NCBI GenBank assembly: GCA_964030475.1
Contig: CAXIPT010000014.1
Location: 789,675 to 853,674 of the forward strand
Length of the DNA: 64,000 bases
Reading direction: 5' to 3'
Source of the DNA: Tethya wilhelma
Lineage: Eukaryota > Porifera > Demospongiae > Tethyida > Tethyidae
The position numbers and the translations under genes were made by a program. Of this stretch, positions 22,062 to 33,200 are shown piece by piece (the stretch's first letter is position 1; each line of letters starts with the position of its first letter). The notes under the pieces are model-generated. The model made no database searches, was not told the origin of the DNA, and worked only from the letters and a program-made list of their open reading frames with translations.

Positions 22062-22987
22062 TCAGCCTAACTTTTTCCTTCTGTGTGTTCTGTGAGCTAC
22101 AGGAGCCCAAAACATATCATCCTTGGTTTCTACATCAAAACCTGGAACGGCTTCAGCACTAGGCTTGTAATCGAAACTGAGGCAATCATCAATATCAATG
22201 TCAGTACTAGAGTGGCTTGTAGTATCACTAGAGTCAGTAACCGTATCACCAAGCCTGATGGCTGACCGACTAACTTTCACTGGAGACCAGTTAAAGTTTC
22301 CATCATTAGAATCCACACAAACCCCAGGAGTATCATTGACTTCATGATAAAACATGAGAGACCGAGGATCTTGTAAAATAGAGGGACTCAGATCAGATTC
22401 TGAGATGACAAGATCAGAATTCTTTAACGGACACAATGTAACATCAAGAGACCCTTCAGACGAAACCTGGGAAGAAGTAGACTCAGACCGATTCAGACTC
22501 TGAGAATGGCATTGAGATATTGTACCAGAGAAATCAGGAGTAGGGTCACAATCTTTATCCTCAATTGTAACTGCATCCTCCGCAGTAATCGGGGCTGCAA
22601 CAGAAGCTATCACATCCTCAGTACTGGGGGCACTTGCCACAACAGTAGATGGTTCAAGCAGCTTCTTATTCCTTCTTCTCAATCTTCTCTTCTTGGACTT
22701 AGATTTAGTAGACTTGGCCACATCTGAGCCTGTAGACACAGAAGGCCAAAAAAGACTGACTGATAGACCAGTAGCTGACTTCCTCACATTCCAAGAGGCA
22801 TCTGCCAATAGGGCTCCTGCCTCTTGCATAGAAGCAATTGCAGGTAGAGGGAAACCAAGCCTCTGGAGGGCTCTAAGTGGCCCATCTACCACTATAACAG
22901 ATATCCCACTTTCAGGGGCAATTATTACTGAATTATTACGAATGCACACACAAATGTAAAGTGAACCTTCTTAGAATACAGCTGTTT
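22062..22987 (-). CDS. Hypothetical protein, intronless ORF without ATG start
   Basis: An open frame of 295 or more codons (stop at 22062, open upstream to about 22987) with no ATG at its start, so it is a 5'-truncated ORF or an internal/terminal exon. The N-terminal 70 residues look folded (SGISVIVVDGPLRALQRLGF; WNVRKSATGLSVSLFWP). They are followed by a strongly basic segment (KSKSKKRRLRRRNKK) that could bind nucleic acid or act as a nuclear signal. A long acidic Ser/Thr-rich tail follows, ending HRTHRRKKLG. I do not recognise the family. Intactness amid decayed DNA and the 3' ATT tract suggest a retroelement ORF1-type protein, but that is inference. Confidence 0.45.
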
Positions 22988-23704
22988 TAGCAAGTTTGCA
23001 GCTTGAGAGTTTGTAACCACTGAAGTAAGTACCTACAAGGCTTGCACACCTACGTACTTAGAGTTAACAGTACTGTTTGTATACTATCCACTTTCCAGAA
23101 TGTACTAAGTGTGTGTTTGCTATATTTGTTGTCGCCACAGGTACATCACTGATCATAGCGGTTAGCCCAGAGGTAGCTTTAGTGGCATGGACTGGCCAAG
23201 ATAGCTAGTGAGGAGCCTATATCTATTGATGAATTGTCATGGAGTATAAAAAGATACTGAATGAAAAGACCTCTTGAAATTGAAGAGGAAAGGAATATTA
23301 AACGTAACAAGTCTCTTAGCATTGGTAAAGTACATGTATCAGAGGTTGACTGAATAAGGATCCAGTGAGGTACATACTTAATTAATCGTACTTACTCTTC
23401 ACATACTAATTCTCTCCTTCTATTAATGCATGTACACAGAGAGAGAGAGTTTAACCAACTCTGGATCCAGTTTATCTTTGTGTATTACACAAGGATGAAT
23501 AAGGGGGCACACATTATGCTGGCATAATATTTGGAATAACAGGGCACTGCCAGGCACTAAGCATTAAGCAGGAGCATAATGCCGTGTGTAGAGGGCGTTA
23601 ATTAGAAAGCGGCACAATTCTAGCGTGACGAAATGTTTACACCAGGCCAGGACCTCTGAATATGCTACCACTCAAAAATAGCTTCAAAAGGGCCCATCTC
23701 ATAC
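22988..23704. other. Non-coding
   Basis: No gene is seen. 23510-23590 has words like those of the hAT element ends at 46.9 and 49.4 kb (ATTATGCTGGCATAAT, GGAGCATAATGCC), possibly a small relative of that element. Confidence 0.5.
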
Positions 23705-24455
23705 AAACAAGACGTCAAAGATGCCACTTGTCAGATATAAACTGTCAAAGTCGTTGTTCTCCAACCCTGATTTCCAATACTTCAGGATATCCTATGTGAG
23801 CTGCTCAGGTTTGAGGTTCTGTTAAACTGGAGTGGGAGAACAGACTGTGACAATCAACATGTATGTACAGTAAGTCAAAATGATAAGAAACATACGAACG
23901 GGAGCATAATCTCTGCTAGTGGTTCCACTGTTTATACTGGAATAGGCACTGCTTCTGGGCATTCACAGAAATTGTGGGCATTTGTATGGTTGTGTAGCGA
24001 GTCCATGTTGGTTGACAACCACTTCTTCACGTCAAACACCTCTTCCAGGACGTGAGCAATCAGACCAGAGTTTGCTGTCTCCATTCCTTTGAAAAAGGAA
24101 GATGATGCACATGTAAAATAGATATGAAACAATAGAATTGTGGTTGTGCCACAGTAAGTAGCTATAATGGAGTAAAGCCATACCTGGTTCAACAAAAGTA
24201 TTCTTTCTTCGTATTGGTATGTCGACAATTTAAAATTATTACTGTATATGTGTTAAAGTTTAATAGACATAGCATATTATACTCTTTTGTACACATGTAG
24301 ATCAATTTAAGCTTCCAGTTTTAAGTTTCTAGTTGAGCCATCACATGAACATCTGCTCCAACCTTTGGATCCTGTGTTTGTACAACAACTAAAAAAGGAG
24401 ATGGTTTGCAGTCCAAGTTGATATAGCTCCAATAATTGCGGTCATAATTCTGATT

Positions 24456-25290
24456 TTGACCATAACCATCCAGAACAAATACGAAACCATTGAAGGCAAT
24501 AATTCAAGAGCAGCACTCACAGAACTCTTCAGTGAAGACCCCTCTCGTGCCACTAAGCCAGAGTTTAATCGAAAAACTGTGAGTGTATACAAGAATCTTA
24601 CATATGAGCAGGCCCAGTATCAGGCTCAGAAACACAACCGAGCCACAGGATTTACACATGACACAGGATCAGGTAATACTGTACCTTGCTCTAATGTTAG
24701 TGTATGTGGTAGACAGAAAAGAGCATGCAGAAGCATAGCAGGATATGCATATTGAATGTGTGTGACACCTAATTGTTCAACTGCAGGAAAACATGATTTA
24801 TTTTCAGGCAGGGATGAAGAGTGAGTGCTATACTCCATATCTTTCTATGAGAATGGACACGCTACCAAGATCAAAGCAGCAATCAAACTCAACAATCAAT
24901 TGTAAGGGGAGCAATTTCAAAGGTACATCAACTATCTTGTTTAACCTACAGTACAATTATTGTTGAACTGCTGCATGACATACTTGTACAGTACATTAGC
25001 ACATAACTATGGTCTACATGATTTGGATAGGGAGATAATTTTGCAACTCCTTTCTAAAGTCAAAGACGAAGAAATGACTCTGAAACAGCTTGGTCATGAA
25101 TGCCATCGTTTAAAGAAGGTGCTGAAGGTGAAGACAGTCTTAAGCAGTTTGGGTCAATACCTGGGAGGTGGCAGAATCAAGATTCAGCAGCTGATATACA
25201 AGGAAAGAGCTATCCAGCCCTACCTCATAAGAATCCCGACTTTAGCAATGGAGCTCTCATGCATCACTGCTGTAAAGCTCTAAAGAGCAT
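24456..25290 (+). pseudogene. Decayed conserved-looking coding segments
   Basis: Pieces on the plus strand read NLTYEQAQYQAQKHNRATGF (24588-24650), then REIILQLLSKVKDEEMTLKQLGHECHRLKK (25030-25120), then in another frame WEDSAAVIQGKSYPALPYKN in copy 2 (31733-31795). The heptad-rich 'LSKVKDEEMTLKQL..RLKK' segment resembles uncharacterised sponge and cnidarian proteins found in many copies. Frame changes and stops separate the pieces in both duplicates. No function assigned. Confidence 0.35.
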
Positions 25291-25710
25291 CACTGAACGT
25301 ACTTCCCAAGATCATGTAAAATACCTTTTTATTACAGGCTACATTTTTTTTGGAAGTTCATGCAATGTTGCCATTTCCTTTTCAGAATGTCACAGTGGTT
25401 ATACATAAACACAGCCTTGCAGCTCTGTTTAATATCCCAAGAAGGAGCCTATAACTAATGATATGCTGAATGAGTATTTCCCCAGTTTTGTTGAATTTCC
25501 TGTTAGGATCACAAGTGTTGGTGTCAGTGATGACATAAGATCAAAGGTTAGCTTAGCTGATTACCTAACATGAATATTGTATTGTTGCAAGAACAGGCTC
25601 AGGCTGACTGTGTTCTTTGCTTTGATCTTGGCTGAATATTTAATAATAAATCAATACAGATTGGAGCAATGATTAGAACAATGAAGCCCGTGAATTTGTT
25701 GAATTTTCAT

Positions 25711-25905
25711 ATAGGTGTTCATACTTTTGTTGAAACTTCAATAGGTGCTCATACATTTTGTTGAAATTTCAATAGGTGTTCATAGTTTTGTTGAAACTTC
25801 AATAGGTGCTCATACATTTTGTTGAAATTTCAATAGGTGTTCATAGTTTTGTTGAAATTTCAATAAGTGGTCTGATATTGTGTTGAAATTTCAACAATTA
25901 TGAGG
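25711..25905 (+). repeat. 30-31-bp minisatellite
   Basis: About six units of an AATAGGTGTTCATA..TTTTGTTGAAATTTC type repeat start at 25711, 25741, 25772, 25802 and 25832. The equivalent tract in copy 2 (about 32261-32390) has about two units fewer. Confidence 0.85.
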
Positions 25906-26397
25906 TATCATACATTTTATTGCACTTTATCTATTGGTGAGGTCTTGTGGCTGCAATGCAGTGCAAAAGAAACGCTGTAGCTGTAGGAATTGGAATGGAG
26001 GATTTAGAAGCCAGCATTGTGGAAGAAAAAGAAGAAAAAGAAAAAGTGAAAGTGACTGTTAATTTTTTTGGACATTATTTTTTGTTACGAAAATAGAATT
26101 AAAATCGATGCATTTGCCACAATATTTTTGGAAAATAGAATTTCACAGTGAAATTGGAAGGGGTAAAGTGTCAAGCTTATGATGCACACGTACAAAATCA
26201 ACTGTCAAGATTAATACTGCAGTACTGAGTACAAGTTTGAGAAGAAAGTATCTGGCAGTAATTTGTATTTTATACAAAATACAGAGACACTATCAGCAAG
26301 TAATTGCAGAAAACATGGCTCACTTGTGGTGCTTCATTAGAAAAAAGGGGGTTAATGTATATCACTAAATGGTCCAAGAAATGCTATTTATACCTCA

Positions 26398-26591
26398 CCA
26401 AAATTTAATATCCTTAATATCCTTGCTAACAAGGTGAGAAGATCAATCTGTGAAGGTGTTATAGAAGCTGGTATATTTTCAATATTAGCTGATGAATGTA
26501 AAGATTTGAGTAAACAAGAACAAATGTCTATTGTCCGATTTGTGAGTAATAGTTCCCTGCTTACCATGGATGTAGTCCAACGTACCATAGA
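26398..26591 (+). pseudogene. hAT-like (ZMYM1-type) transposase exon
   Basis: The open segment encodes NILANKVRRSICEGVIEAGIFSILADECKDLSKQEQMSIVRFV, which matches the region around the first catalytic Asp of hAT-like transposases and ZMYM1-like proteins (FSILADExxDxSxxEQ). It ends at a donor-like A|GTGAGT. The Leu expected in 'SIVLRFV' is lost here by a 3-bp deletion but kept in copy 2 (33010-33030). Only this exon is recognisable. It is not the same as the complete hAT element at 46.9 kb. Confidence 0.65.
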
Positions 26592-26700
26592 GTGAGTGCA
26601 TGCGTGCATGTATGGCTGTTTAAAATTTTGTACCTGATCTTTTCATATTAAAAGTTAAGTTTTCGAGGTTTCCAGAAAGTCTATGATACTCATATTAAGA

Positions 26701-26785
26701 CAAGTAGTAAAAATTTTTAAAAAATAAGTAGTGTAGGAATGGGCAGTGCGGTAAAAAGTATTGGAACAAGGCATGTCTCAATTTC
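26701..26785. mobile_element. Left arm only of foldback family D
   Basis: ACAAGTAGTAAAAATTT..GTAGTGTAGGAATGGGCAGTGC..GGCATGTCTCAATTTC matches the left arm of the foldback at 46262-46665 but stops where the truncated Pao element begins. The loop and right arm are absent, so this is a recombination or deletion junction. Confidence 0.8.
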
Positions 26786-27915
26786 GTTCCAGAACCTGGT
26801 CGGGCGCCAGTTCGTCCCATCCGAGCTTGAGCTCCCAGAGGCGTTGAAGAACGATCTTCATTTTTACAGTGACTGGTGAAAAGAAACCAAGTGCATCGAA
26901 AACTTTGGCGACATCGGAGACAACACTTCTCTTTGTCATTTTGTCAGCTGTAGGTGAAGGAGGCACACTGAGACGGAACCGATCAGCAGTGACGTTCCAC
27001 TCAACACCAAGTGTCTTGGAGAATTGGTCATCATCATGGAATATCTGAACCTCACGAGTATCTCGCAACTCTTCAGGGATCTTCTCAAGAACAGAGTGAT
27101 CATTGGAGTTCCACTTTCTTAACACAAATCCACCACGGCCGAACAACTCAGTTAGTCGTCTTTGAAGAATGAGAGCAGATTCAGAATCAGCAGCACCAGT
27201 TAAGCAATCGTCTACATAAAACGATTTTGGAACAACTTCGGCTGCAAGCGGAAACTCGTGAGCATTATCAATGGCGTTTTGGTGAATGGCCATATTTGCG
27301 GCAAATGAGGAGGCACTCACTCCGAAAGTCAACCGCGTCATACGGTAATCCTGAAGATTATCGGTGGGGCTAGACCGCCACACGAATCGGTGCAAATCCT
27401 TGTCATTCTCTGCTAGCTCGATTGCTCTGTACATCTTAGAGATGTCAGCTGTGAGGGCCACAGGGTGCAATCGAAAACGAAGCAGGACATCAACCAATGT
27501 TGGATGTACGGTAGGGCCAACAAGTAGCGTGTCATTAAGGGACACTCCTGTTAAAGACTTTGCCGACGCGTCAAAGACAGCTCTGATCTTCGTCGTGGAA
27601 CTTGAGGCCTTGTAGACCGCATGCATAAGCAAGTAGAAGGTGAGGTCTGGTGGCTTGTCTAAGTCAGCTAATGTTAACAATCTCAGCATGTCCTAGGTCA
27701 AGATACTCTCAAATAACTGCATCAAATTCTGGGAAGCGACCTCTTGAATGCAGCGAACGCTCCAGGGAGAAGAATCTCTTCACTGCTTCGGAGCGTGACT
27801 CACCAATGGATGGTGCATTTGGATCTTTAGGTAGAGGCACAACGAATCTCCCATTCACACTACGTTTGTGATTGGAGTTGAAGTGATGAACGACAGAACG
27901 TTCTTCAGCAGACAT
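26786..27915 (-). pseudogene. Pao reverse transcriptase, truncated
   Basis: Reading on the minus strand, 27915-27709 gives the pre-RT region (VVHHFNSNHKRSVNGRFVVPLP). Then comes an in-frame TGA, a frame change near 27690, and an RT of about 300 codons: KIRAVFDASAKSLTGVSLNDTLLVGP, ALTADISKMYRAI, the LTFGVSASSFAANM motif and the catalytic FYVDDCL. The thumb region follows (LGFFSPVTVKMKIVLQRLWE) and the ORF runs into foreign sequence after DELAPDQVL. All three RT Asp residues appear present. In the family this enzyme makes cDNA from tRNA-primed RNA. Confidence 0.88.
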
Positions 27916-29021
27916 GTAGGATTGATCATGGGGAGCCTCTTGTGAAACACCGAGACAAAGAGAGTAGTTTGTGCGGTAGTGGTCAGTGGTCCGGTACTAC
28001 CACCAAGAACCCAGCCAAATTCAGTTTCGAAAGCTGACGGGGTGCCTGCAGGACCCTTCCACTGGCCGTCACGTAGCACGTCTATGAAAACATCAACACC
28101 AAGCAGCATGTCGATGCGCCCAGGCTGTCCGAAGTTTGGGTCAGCTAGACTTAGATCGGAAAGATGCTTCCAACTTGAGTTAAAGGGCACAGGACTTGAG
28201 GGAAGGTCACCGGCTACCTTTGGAGCTATCACAGCACTAACTTCAAACATTTTAGATGGACTTCGAACAAGCCTTATGCGGAAGTTAGAAATAGATCGGA
28301 ATGGATCCTTGTGTGAGAGACCACCAACTCCAGAAACTCGTATGCTTTGATTCAAACGAGGCAGCGATAGGCTTTGTACTAGTCGCTCAGAGATAAACGA
28401 CACCATGGAGCAGTTGTCTAGTAATGCTCTGACTTCTACTGAAGAGCCATCAGGGGCTAACAAAAACACCTTGCAAGTCATAAGCAATGCATTGGCCTTG
28501 AGCTTGACGGCAGCATGTGAGCTAGACACATTAGTGGCACTTTCAGATTCCCGAACAGAATCACGTGAATCAACATGCAACAATCTATGGTGCGGTTTTT
28601 GACAGACTCTACATTTATGGTTTGACTTACATCTGTTCTGGTAGTGTCCACTCTGGAGACAGTTCCTACAGAGATGATTGTCATAAAGGACGGACATCTT
28701 ATCTTCGTGAGAGAGAGATTTGAATTGCGAACAGACATACAGAGGATGCTTCTCCCTTCGGCATACGACACAATTGCGATCGTTAGGAGACACATTGGTG
28801 ATAAAGGTACCAACTTTGGGCGATGTCTTACGGCCACTCTCACTTCGAAGTGGTTTTCGAGGGGCCGAGGTCTCCGAAGCTTGAGCACGAAGATCAAGGA
28901 AGTCCAAGAGTTCTTGGTAGGGAGGAACACCAGAGTTAGATTGACTGTGCATTTGCCACTCGAAGAGCGTGTCCACATCAAGCTTCAGCTCGATCATTGA
29001 AGTGATGAAGGTTCCAGGCAA
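27855..29021 (-). pseudogene. Pao gag C-terminus, zinc knuckles and aspartic protease
   Basis: Begins with the Pao gag end (ITSMIELKLDVDTLFEWQMHS). Three Cys/His clusters follow (CVVCRREKHPLYVC; CRNCLQSGHYQNRC; CRVCQKPHHRLLH), typical of nucleic-acid-binding knuckles in this family. The protease domain follows: VEVRALLDNCSMVSFISERL, where the family usually has LLDSGS, so the active-site Asp is kept but the next residues are changed. LLGVDVFIDVL and FGWVLGG complete the domain. The frame ends early through a shift near 27910. It joins the upstream gag through a one-base shift near 29028. Confidence 0.85.
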
Positions 29022-30037
29022 CTCGCACCCAACGTCTTCAAGGCTCGAACATGTTGCTGGACAGTGTCGTGTAAGACTTGGAGCTCCTTTCCACTTCCAT
29101 CCTTTAGTGGGGGCGTGTCAACAATCAATTGGACGTGGGTGCACTGAATGAGACGTGGCCTATCATATCGTGATTTGAGGCACTCAACAGCTTCTTCATA
29201 GTTATCTCCGGAATGTGATAGTCCCTCAATTGCCTTGCTGGCAGGACCATGCTGAATGGCACTCAGGAGATAAACTATCTTCTCTGCATTCGACAAACTT
29301 GTCTTGCCGTGTACAGCTACGCTAAATTGATCCCAGAATGGCTTCCAATGGATGATGTTTCCATCAAACGTAGGTACGTTAAGCTTTGGAAGGTGGACAC
29401 CAGTGCTCTCTGGAGCAGAAACAGAGGTGGAGCCTGATGTAGGAGGAGTAGAAAGCAGCTTCACCTTGTGGCAAACACTGAACATTGTCTTTTCCAACCT
29501 TGCTTGGAGTACAGCCAGTTCGTCTTCATCACCAATGTCTTCTGACAAAAGTTCTCCGTATACAACAGCAAGGTCTTTCTTGTAATCAGAGAGCTGCTCC
29601 TCGCATTGTTGAAGCATGGCTTGTTCAGGTGGTGTCGAGTCAGAAACGATTTCATTGACAGAATCCAGTCCTTTCTCAATACGAGCCAGTTTGCGACTTA
29701 GAGACTTCCGGGAGTCTGCAATCGTAGGGCTTGATCGTGGCTTCAGAGCCAGGGATCGCAAGCGGACGGACAGTTCAGAGACAGTATCATCGTGCTGATC
29801 CAAAATATCTTGTTCTTTTTCAAGATCATCCAATTCATTTAGCAAGTCAACAATCTCGAAGTGAAAGCTCTTAAACTCCACATCGAGAGTCTCGAGCTTC
29901 GCGAGTAATTGAGTAGCATGATCAGCAGTGCGAGGTTGATCAGTAGTCTCTTCAAGTTCCTTCAAACGGGTGGCTAGTCTAGTGACAGAGCCGCGAACGA
30001 CTCCTCTTCTCTTGCGAAGGTTGCTGATAGAGGACAT
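28994..30037 (-). CDS. Pao Gag (DUF1759-type) N-terminal ORF
   Basis: A 347-codon frame with ATG at 30037. The first 250 residues are coiled-coil rich (RLKELEETTD; LNELDDLEKEQDIL; QCEEQLSDYKKDLAVVY). Then comes the DUF1759 core, LPKLNVPTFDGNIIHWKPFWDQFSVAVH..LSNAEKIVYLLSAI..AIEGL, diagnostic for BEL/Pao capsid-like proteins. A frameshift near 29028 ends it early. Gag packages the element RNA. The ATG choice rests on the family layout: leader, PBS, then Gag. Confidence 0.88.
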   Translation of the reverse strand: MSSISNLRKRRGVVRGSVTRLATRLKELEETTDQPRTADHATQLLAKLETLDVEFKSFHFEIVDLLNELDDLEKEQDILDQHDDTVSELSVRLRSLALKPRSSPTIADSRKSLSRKLARIEKGLDSVNEIVSDSTPPEQAMLQQCEEQLSDYKKDLAVVYGELLSEDIGDEDELAVLQARLEKTMFSVCHKVKLLSTPPTSGSTSVSAPESTGVHLPKLNVPTFDGNIIHWKPFWDQFSVAVHGKTSLSNAEKIVYLLSAIQHGPASKAIEGLSHSGDNYEEAVECLKSRYDRPRLIQCTHVQLIVDTPPLKDGSGKELQVLHDTVQQHVRALKTLGASCLEPSSLQ

Positions 30038-30167
30038 CTCGCCGAGAGGAACGGGCGCTAATTAGAATCGCCACGTGCTCAGGCACAAATGACAGTAGAG
30101 GCAAGTGTAGCTAGGTTTCAACGTTCTCTTTGGGCTGACTATACAATGATGCCAGTACTTAAACTGC

Positions 30168-30185
30168 ATCCGGTTCGAAGGACCA
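30168..30185 (-). promoter_or_regulatory. Pao primer-binding site
   Basis: On the minus strand this reads TGGTCCTTCGAACCGGAT. It starts with TGG (complement of a tRNA CCA end) and lies 130 bp upstream of Gag, where a tRNA primer anneals. Similar PBS sequences are common in BEL/Pao elements. It also places the 5' LTR at higher coordinates. Confidence 0.75.
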
Positions 30186-30189
30186 TTTT

Positions 30190-30590
30190 ATGAAGGAGCC
30201 AGCCCTAGATTCAAACAGATTTAAATTCTACCTCACACACACACTTCACTGTCAGCAAAACCTTTTTATTCTAATAAAGCGAAGTGTACAACTTACTTAA
30301 GAACGACCAATACCAATAATTCAAACATCAACAATAATTTTAATGTATTTGTTGTTATTGCTAACTTTCATAACAACAACTCTAAAACTTGTGTAAATTT
30401 TTAACAATTGCAGTTCAGTCCACAGATTTAGGATCATCCAAAACTTAGTAAGTAACAAGTATTTAGATCTGTTTCACTTTAGTTAGATCTTGTTTTGCAT
30501 TAAAAACTCTGGAAGGAGAAAATGTTGAAATTTCAAGAGTATATTTTGTTTGAAATTTCAACAATTTAGTCTGGACACTCTTCTTCAACT
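30190..30590 (-). other. Probable 5' LTR / leader of the Pao element
   Basis: Non-coding DNA upstream of the PBS. No second LTR survives for comparison, so the limits are guesses. Near 30526-30567 it contains GTTGAAATTTCAA words also used by the D1 minisatellite, so the outer part may belong to D1. Confidence 0.4.
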
Positions 30591-30591
30591 C

Positions 30592-33184
30592 AACAAGACG
30601 TCAAAGAGGCCACTTGTCAGATACAATCTCCAAGCCTCTCTATAAACTGCATCCACCAGTCACAGTCGTTGTTCTCCAATCCTGATTTCCCATACTTTGG
30701 GATATCCTATGTGAGCTACTCAAGGTTTAGCTTGGCGAGGTTCTGTTAAACTGGAGCAGGTGGTACTGAGTCATCTGGAACAGACTGTGAGATGAACAGC
30801 AATTAGCATGCATGTACAGTAAGTCAAAGTTGTAGGTTGCACAAAATGATAGGAAACATACGAACGGGAGCTTAATCTCTGCTGTTGCTGGGTTGCCATT
30901 GATTGTGGTTCCACTGTTTATACTGGAATAGGCACTGTTTCTGGGCATTTACAGAAAATGTGGGCATTTGCATGGTTGTGTAGCGAGTCCATGTTGGTCG
31001 ACAACCACTTCTTCATGTCAAACACCTCTTCCAGGACATGAGCAGTCAGACCAGAGTTTGCTGTCTCCATTCCTTTGAAAAAGGAAGATGATGCACATGT
31101 TAAAATTAATAGATATGAAACAAAAGAATTGTGGTTATGCCACAGTAAGTAGCTATAATGGATCTAAAGCCATACCCGGTACAACAAAAGTATTCTTTCT
31201 ACGTATTGGTATGTCGATAATTTAAAATTATTACTGTATAATATGTGTTACAGTTTTAATGTACATGCCATACAATGACATAGCGTATTATACTCTTTTG
31301 TACACATGAGTGTCTAGTTGAGCCATCACAAGAACATCTGCTCCAACCTTTGGATCCTGTGTTTGTACAACAACTAAAAAAGGAGATGGTTTGCAATCCA
31401 ATCACTGATTTAGCTTCAATAATTGGCGTCATCTACATTAATTCTGATTTTGACCACAAACGTCCAGAACAAATACGAAACCATTGAAGGCAATAATTGA
31501 AGAGCAGCACTCACAGAACTCCTCAGTGAAGACCTGCTGCATGACATACTTGTACAGTACATTAGCACATAACTATGGTTGTGTTTACTCAGGTCTATGT
31601 GGTCTGCATGGATAGGAAGATAATTTTGCTAAAGTCAAAGACGAACATATGGCTCTGAAACACCTTGGTCATGAATGCCATCGTTTAAAGAAGGTGCTGA
31701 AGGTGAAGACAGTCTTTACAAAAGCAAGACCTGGGAAGATTCAGCAGCTGTTATACAAGGAAAGAGCTATCCAGCCCTACCTTATAAGAATCCCGACTCT
31801 AGCAATGGAGCTCTGATGCATCACTGCTGTAAAGCTCTAAAGAACATCACTGAACGTACTTCCCAAGATCATCAGGTACAATACCTTTTTATCACAGGCT
31901 ACGTTTTTTTGAAGTTCATGCAATGTTTCCATTTCCATTTCAGAATGTCACAGTGGTTATACATAAACAAAACCTTGCAGCTCTGTTTAACATCCCAGGA
32001 AGGAGCCTAACTAATGCATGGTATACTGAATGAGTATTTGCTCAGTTTTGTTGGATTTCCTGTGAGGATCACAAGTGTTGCTGTCAGTGATGATATGAGA
32101 TCAAAGGTTAGCTTGGCTGATTACCTGACATGAATATTGTAACAGGTTCAGGCTGACTGTGTTCTTTGCTTTGATCTTTGATTAAACGTTGAATATTTAA
32201 TAAATCAATACCGATTGGAGAACAATGAAGTCCATGAATTTGTTGAATTTTCATATAGGTGTTTCTACTTTTTGTTGAAACTTCAATAGGTGCTCATACA
32301 TTTTGTTGAAATTTCAGAAGGTGTTCATAGTTTTGTTGAAATTTCAATAGGTGGTCTGATATTGTGTTGAAATTTCAATAATTATGAGGTATCATACATT
32401 TTATTGCACTTTATCTATTGGTGAGGTCTTGTGGCTGCAATGCAGTGCAAAAGAAACGCTGTAGCTGTAGGAATTGGAATGGAGGATTTAGAAGCCAGCA
32501 TTGTGGAAGAAAAAGAAGAAAAAGAAAAAGTGAATTAAGTGACTGTTAATTTTTTTGGACATTATTTTTTGTTACGAAAATAGAATTAAAATCGATGCAT
32601 TTGCCACAATATTTTTGGAAAATAGAATTTCACAGTGAAATTGGAAGGGGTAAAGTGTCAAGCTTATGATGCACACGTACAAAATCAACTGTCAAGATTA
32701 ATACTGCAGTACTGAGTACAAGTTTGAGAAGAAAGTATCTGGCAGTAATTTGTATTTTATACAAAATACAGAGACACTATCAGCAAGTAATTGCAGAAAA
32801 CATGGCTCACTTGTGGTGCTTCATTAGAAAAAAGGGGGTTAATGTATATCACTAAATGGTCCAAGAAATGCTATTTATACCTCACCAAATATCCTTAATA
32901 TCCTTGCTAACAAGGTGAGAAGATCAATCTGTGAAGGTGTTATAGAAACTGGTATATTTTCAATATTAGCTGATGAATGTAAAGATTTGAGTAAACAAGA
33001 ACAAATGTCTATTGTTCTCCGATTTGTGAGTAATAGTTCCCTGCTTACCATGGATGTAGTCCAACGTACCATAGAGTGAGTGCATGCGTGCATGTATGGC
33101 TGTTTAAAATTTTGTACCTGATCTTTTCATATCAAAAGTTAAGTTTTCGAGGTTTCCAGAAAGTCTATGACACTCATATTAAGA
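30592..33184 (+). repeat. Segmental duplication D1, copy 2
   Basis: Direct copy of 23705-26700. It contains the same coding relics (31600-31850), a shorter minisatellite (about 32261-32390) and the hAT-like exon (about 32880-33075). The exon here keeps the MSIVLRFV reading. Copy 2 is about 400 bp shorter overall. Confidence 0.88.
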
Positions 33185-33200
33185 TAGATATAGTCAATAC

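Larger units (their letters stand above)
23705..26700 (+). repeat. Segmental duplication D1, copy 1
   Basis: A 3.0-kb block matching 30592-33184 in the same orientation. The match begins near ACAAGACGTCAAAGA and ends at CTCATATTAAGA. Differences are small indels, a shorter 24.7-24.95 kb region in copy 2, and different minisatellite lengths. It carries relics of a coding sequence and a hAT-like exon. Confidence 0.88.
26786..30590 (-). mobile_element. BEL/Pao LTR retrotransposon, 3'-truncated
   Basis: Minus-strand element with a leader/LTR-like region (about 30190-30590), a primer-binding site (30168-30185), gag, zinc-knuckle and aspartic protease, and reverse transcriptase. It ends abruptly in the RT connection region at 26786, so RNase H, integrase and the 3' LTR are missing. 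At least four frame lesions exist. The element lies exactly between the two copies of duplication D1. Confidence 0.88.

Noticed and set aside
26388..26609. 73-codon minus ORF, repeated at 32875-33093
   Set aside because: Antisense shadow of the hAT-like exon on the plus strand.
28405..29000. Plus-strand ORFs within the Pao region
   Set aside because: Shadows of the minus-strand protease and gag frames, which carry clear domains.
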